Source: an uncultured bacterium (lineage in GTDB: Bacteria; Patescibacteriota; Minisyncoccia; Phycocordibacterales; CAWITU01). From it: DNA of 9,679 bases. The notes beneath the pieces were generated by a model, which made no database searches, had not been told where the DNA came from, and saw nothing but the letters and a program-made list of their open reading frames with translations. The position numbers and the translations under genes are program-made. Positions 8,355 to 9,679 of this stretch are shown one piece after another. Where the stretch lies: assembly GCA_903958115.1 (NCBI GenBank), contig CAJBRS010000097.1:1-9679 (forward strand), read 5' to 3'. How positions within the stretch are numbered: position 1 is the stretch's first letter; every line of letters begins with the position of its first letter.

Positions 8355-9041
8355 ATGAGCAACACCCTCGATCTTCGCCCCAAGCAAGAACCTAATATTG
8401 TCGTAGTCGAAAAAGTCGTACTAAAAAAACGTACCTGGAAGTCAGAATTCTTTAGAATGCTAAGCATTCTAGTACTAGTTTCTGTCCTAGGATGGGGAAT
8501 ATCTAAAGCAGATAGTAGTCTAACAGCCAACCATGCTCCAATTAAGAACTTCTCAGCTATCGGCGTAGTCTCTTCTATCGATTCTTCTTCAATAACAATA
8601 AGTAGTGCTAGTGGTTCTGACAACGCTTTCACTAACACCTACACCTTCGACACTAGCGCCGTCACTAAGATAGAAACTTCTGATTATCACGCTCTCACCT
8701 TAGACAATATCCAAGTAGGTGATCGAATCATCGCTCAAGGAATCAGAAGTGCTTCTTCTTCCAACTCAATTGAAATTCATCGTCTGATTGATTTCAATGC
8801 TTCTTCAACCATTCCAGAAGTTTACGTTCCTGCAGCTTCTTCTACTCAAACAATCATTAACGTATCACCAACTGATGCTTCTTCAACTGCAACTGACACA
8901 ACACCAACTGACGCATCCACTACAGTTGATGCTTCCACCACAGCAACTTCCACAGTTCTAGATACTGTAGTCAACACTGTCACCAACGCGATTCAGAATA
9001 TTGTTAACACAGTCACTGGTAGTAGCACTGATTCAAACTAA
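8355..9041 (+). CDS. Membrane-anchored or secreted DUF5666-like protein
   Basis: A 228-residue protein of unknown function. It has a basic cytoplasmic lead (KKRTWK at 24-29), a hydrophobic segment at about 35-50, and a possible signal peptidase site after SKA (residue 52). Residues 66-147 look like a DUF5666 domain, a small beta-barrel-like module: FSAIGVVSSID, SITISSASG, a TYTFDTSAVTKIE strand, VGDRIIAQG and SIEIHRLIDF. The tail (148-228) is rich in Ser, Thr, Ala and Asp with DAST-like repeats, resembling an extracellular stalk, and ends in an amphipathic VVNTVTNAIQNIVNTVTG stretch. No Shine-Dalgarno sequence precedes the ATG. The next gene starts 5 bases after the stop, suggesting the two products are made together at the cell surface. 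Third codon positions are often C, unlike secA. The domain name is assigned from memory. Confidence 0.8.
   Translation: MSNTLDLRPKQEPNIVVVEKVVLKKRTWKSEFFRMLSILVLVSVLGWGISKADSSLTANHAPIKNFSAIGVVSSIDSSSITISSASGSDNAFTNTYTFDTSAVTKIETSDYHALTLDNIQVGDRIIAQGIRSASSSNSIEIHRLIDFNASSTIPEVYVPAASSTQTIINVSPTDASSTATDTTPTDASTTVDASTTATSTVLDTVVNTVTNAIQNIVNTVTGSSTDSN
8453..8478. repeat. Overlapping palindromes inside DUF5666-like gene
   Basis: TAGAATGCTAAGCATTCTA (8453-8471) is a perfect inverted repeat with nine-base arms around a single A. It overlaps a second perfect palindrome, CTAGTACTAG (8469-8478). Both lie in codons for the hydrophobic segment, about 100 bases after the start. The arms are longer than expected by chance, but function is unknown. 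Confidence 0.6.
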
Positions 9042-9046
9042 TCTTC

Positions 9047-9679
9047 ATGCCTAACAAATCTTTTAGAAAAATCTTGGAGACCATCATCTTAGGTACTGTC
9101 TTTTCCTTTTTCTTCATCTTCACCAACAGTGCACAAGCAGCCATCCTCTCACCAGGACAAATTAGTAGTTGCGGAGAATTAGCCGCACCTGGTACCTACA
9201 CCTTAAGTGCAAGCTTTGATGCTGATGCTTCTCTAACCAACGGCACTTGTTTCATCGTCACTTCAGACAACGTCACCATCAATGGTAACCATCACACCGC
9301 TTCAACTACTCAAAGTGGTCTTGCTATTGATGCAGAGCAGTACACCAACCCAGGTGATCAAACGAGTGGTCTACTAGATGGAGGTAATGCTTTCACCAAC
9401 CTCACAGTTCTTAACATCAACTTTGTTGGGTTTAGTTCTGGTGGTGTTAATGCGAGTGGGGCACCAGATACAGACAACAACGGATCAAATGGTGGCTGGG
9501 GAGGAAACTCTGGAAACATTACTATCGTCAACTCCACCATGGGAGACATCAATGCTAATGGAGGCGATGCTGATGCATATAATTGGAATTACGGATATGG
9601 TTCAACTGGAGGAGGCGCCATCACTATCAGTGACTCCACTGTCGGAAGCGTCTACGCTAATGGAGGCAATCTAAATGGA
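9047..9679 (+). CDS. Secreted Gly/Asn-rich repeat surface protein, 3' partial
   Basis: An open frame of 211 codons from ATG 9047 to the right edge with no stop, so the C-terminus is missing. Residues 1-31 form a clear signal peptide: KSFRK, a hydrophobic core ILGTVFSFFFIF, then AQA before AILSPG. The mature start has a Cys42/Cys68 pair in an SSCGELAAPGTYTL ... NGTCF arrangement followed by DNVTINGN, a pattern I associate with parallel beta-helix surface proteins. From about residue 158 a repeat begins: ITIVNSTMG ... ANGG and, 34 residues later, ITISDSTVG ... ANGG, separated by glycine-rich stretches. Such proteins in CPR bacteria can be very long. It is probably exported by SecA/SecYEG and anchored or shed at the cell surface. 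It follows the DUF5666-like gene by 5 bases with no ribosome binding site. Adhesion or host contact is plausible but not shown. Confidence 0.85.
   Translation, partial: MPNKSFRKILETIILGTVFSFFFIFTNSAQAAILSPGQISSCGELAAPGTYTLSASFDADASLTNGTCFIVTSDNVTINGNHHTASTTQSGLAIDAEQYTNPGDQTSGLLDGGNAFTNLTVLNINFVGFSSGGVNASGAPDTDNNGSNGGWGGNSGNITIVNSTMGDINANGGDADAYNWNYGYGSTGGGAITISDSTVGSVYANGGNLNG
9518..9679 (+). repeat. 34-residue (102 bp) coding repeat, first unit and part of second
   Basis: Unit 1 begins at 9518 (residue 158, ITIVNSTMG) and unit 2 at 9620 (residue 192, ITISDSTVG). Each contains an ANGG motif at matching offset. The spacing is 102 bases. Only about one and a half units lie before the edge; more probably follow. 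Confidence 0.6.

Noticed and set aside
9378..9674. 98-codon + strand frame near the right edge
   Set aside because: Out-of-frame shadow of the repeat surface protein, which has a signal peptide and repeat periodicity.

Overview
The window looks like a piece of a small-genome Candidate Phyla Radiation (Patescibacteria, probably Parcubacteria-like) bacterium. The reasons are a SecA with an extra loop in its first nucleotide-binding domain and a short helical wing domain, tightly packed same-strand genes with almost no Shine-Dalgarno sequences, a DUF5666-type protein, and the start of a large glycine/asparagine-rich repeat surface protein. This placement is an inference from protein style; there is no rRNA or other marker here. 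Every complete gene ends in TAA or TAG and none is broken by TGA. The reading frames are intact under the ordinary bacterial code, so nothing suggests TGA reassignment to glycine.

Layout, all genes on the + strand: (1) 1-139 is compositionally odd sequence that does not resemble the start of SecA and may be a chimeric contig end. (2) 125-2536 is secA, the ATPase motor of the Sec export channel. (3) 2575-4437 and 4464-6395 are two neighbouring proteins of the GH130 / PH1107-related glycosidase-phosphorylase family. Each has two family-like halves, giving four copies in a row with different degrees of motif retention. (4) 6405-6968 is a small P-loop kinase-like protein (dephospho-CoA kinase / UPF0200-like). 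(5) 7019-8296 is enolase, with all recognised catalytic residues in place. (6) 8355-9041 is a membrane-anchored or secreted DUF5666-like protein with a Ser/Thr/Ala-rich tail. (7) 9047-9679 is the start of a secreted repeat protein that runs off the right edge.

The two GH130-like genes and the kinase are separated by 26 and 9 bases and probably form one operon, possibly continuing into enolase. If the GH130 proteins are phosphorylases they would release sugar-1-phosphate without spending ATP, which would suit a fermentative cell that keeps lower glycolysis (enolase). This link is speculative, because residues expected to bind phosphate appear only partly conserved. The last two genes form a separate cell-surface block with its own candidate promoter. 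Their base composition shifts toward C on the coding strand.

No tRNA, rRNA, CRISPR array, insertion sequence or convincing rho-independent terminator was seen. No stretch over 300 bases lacks a gene; the longest gap between genes is 58 bases. I found no clear case for a wholly new system. The items most worth a second look are the four-domain GH130 pair, the near-leaderless gene starts, and the surface repeat protein.
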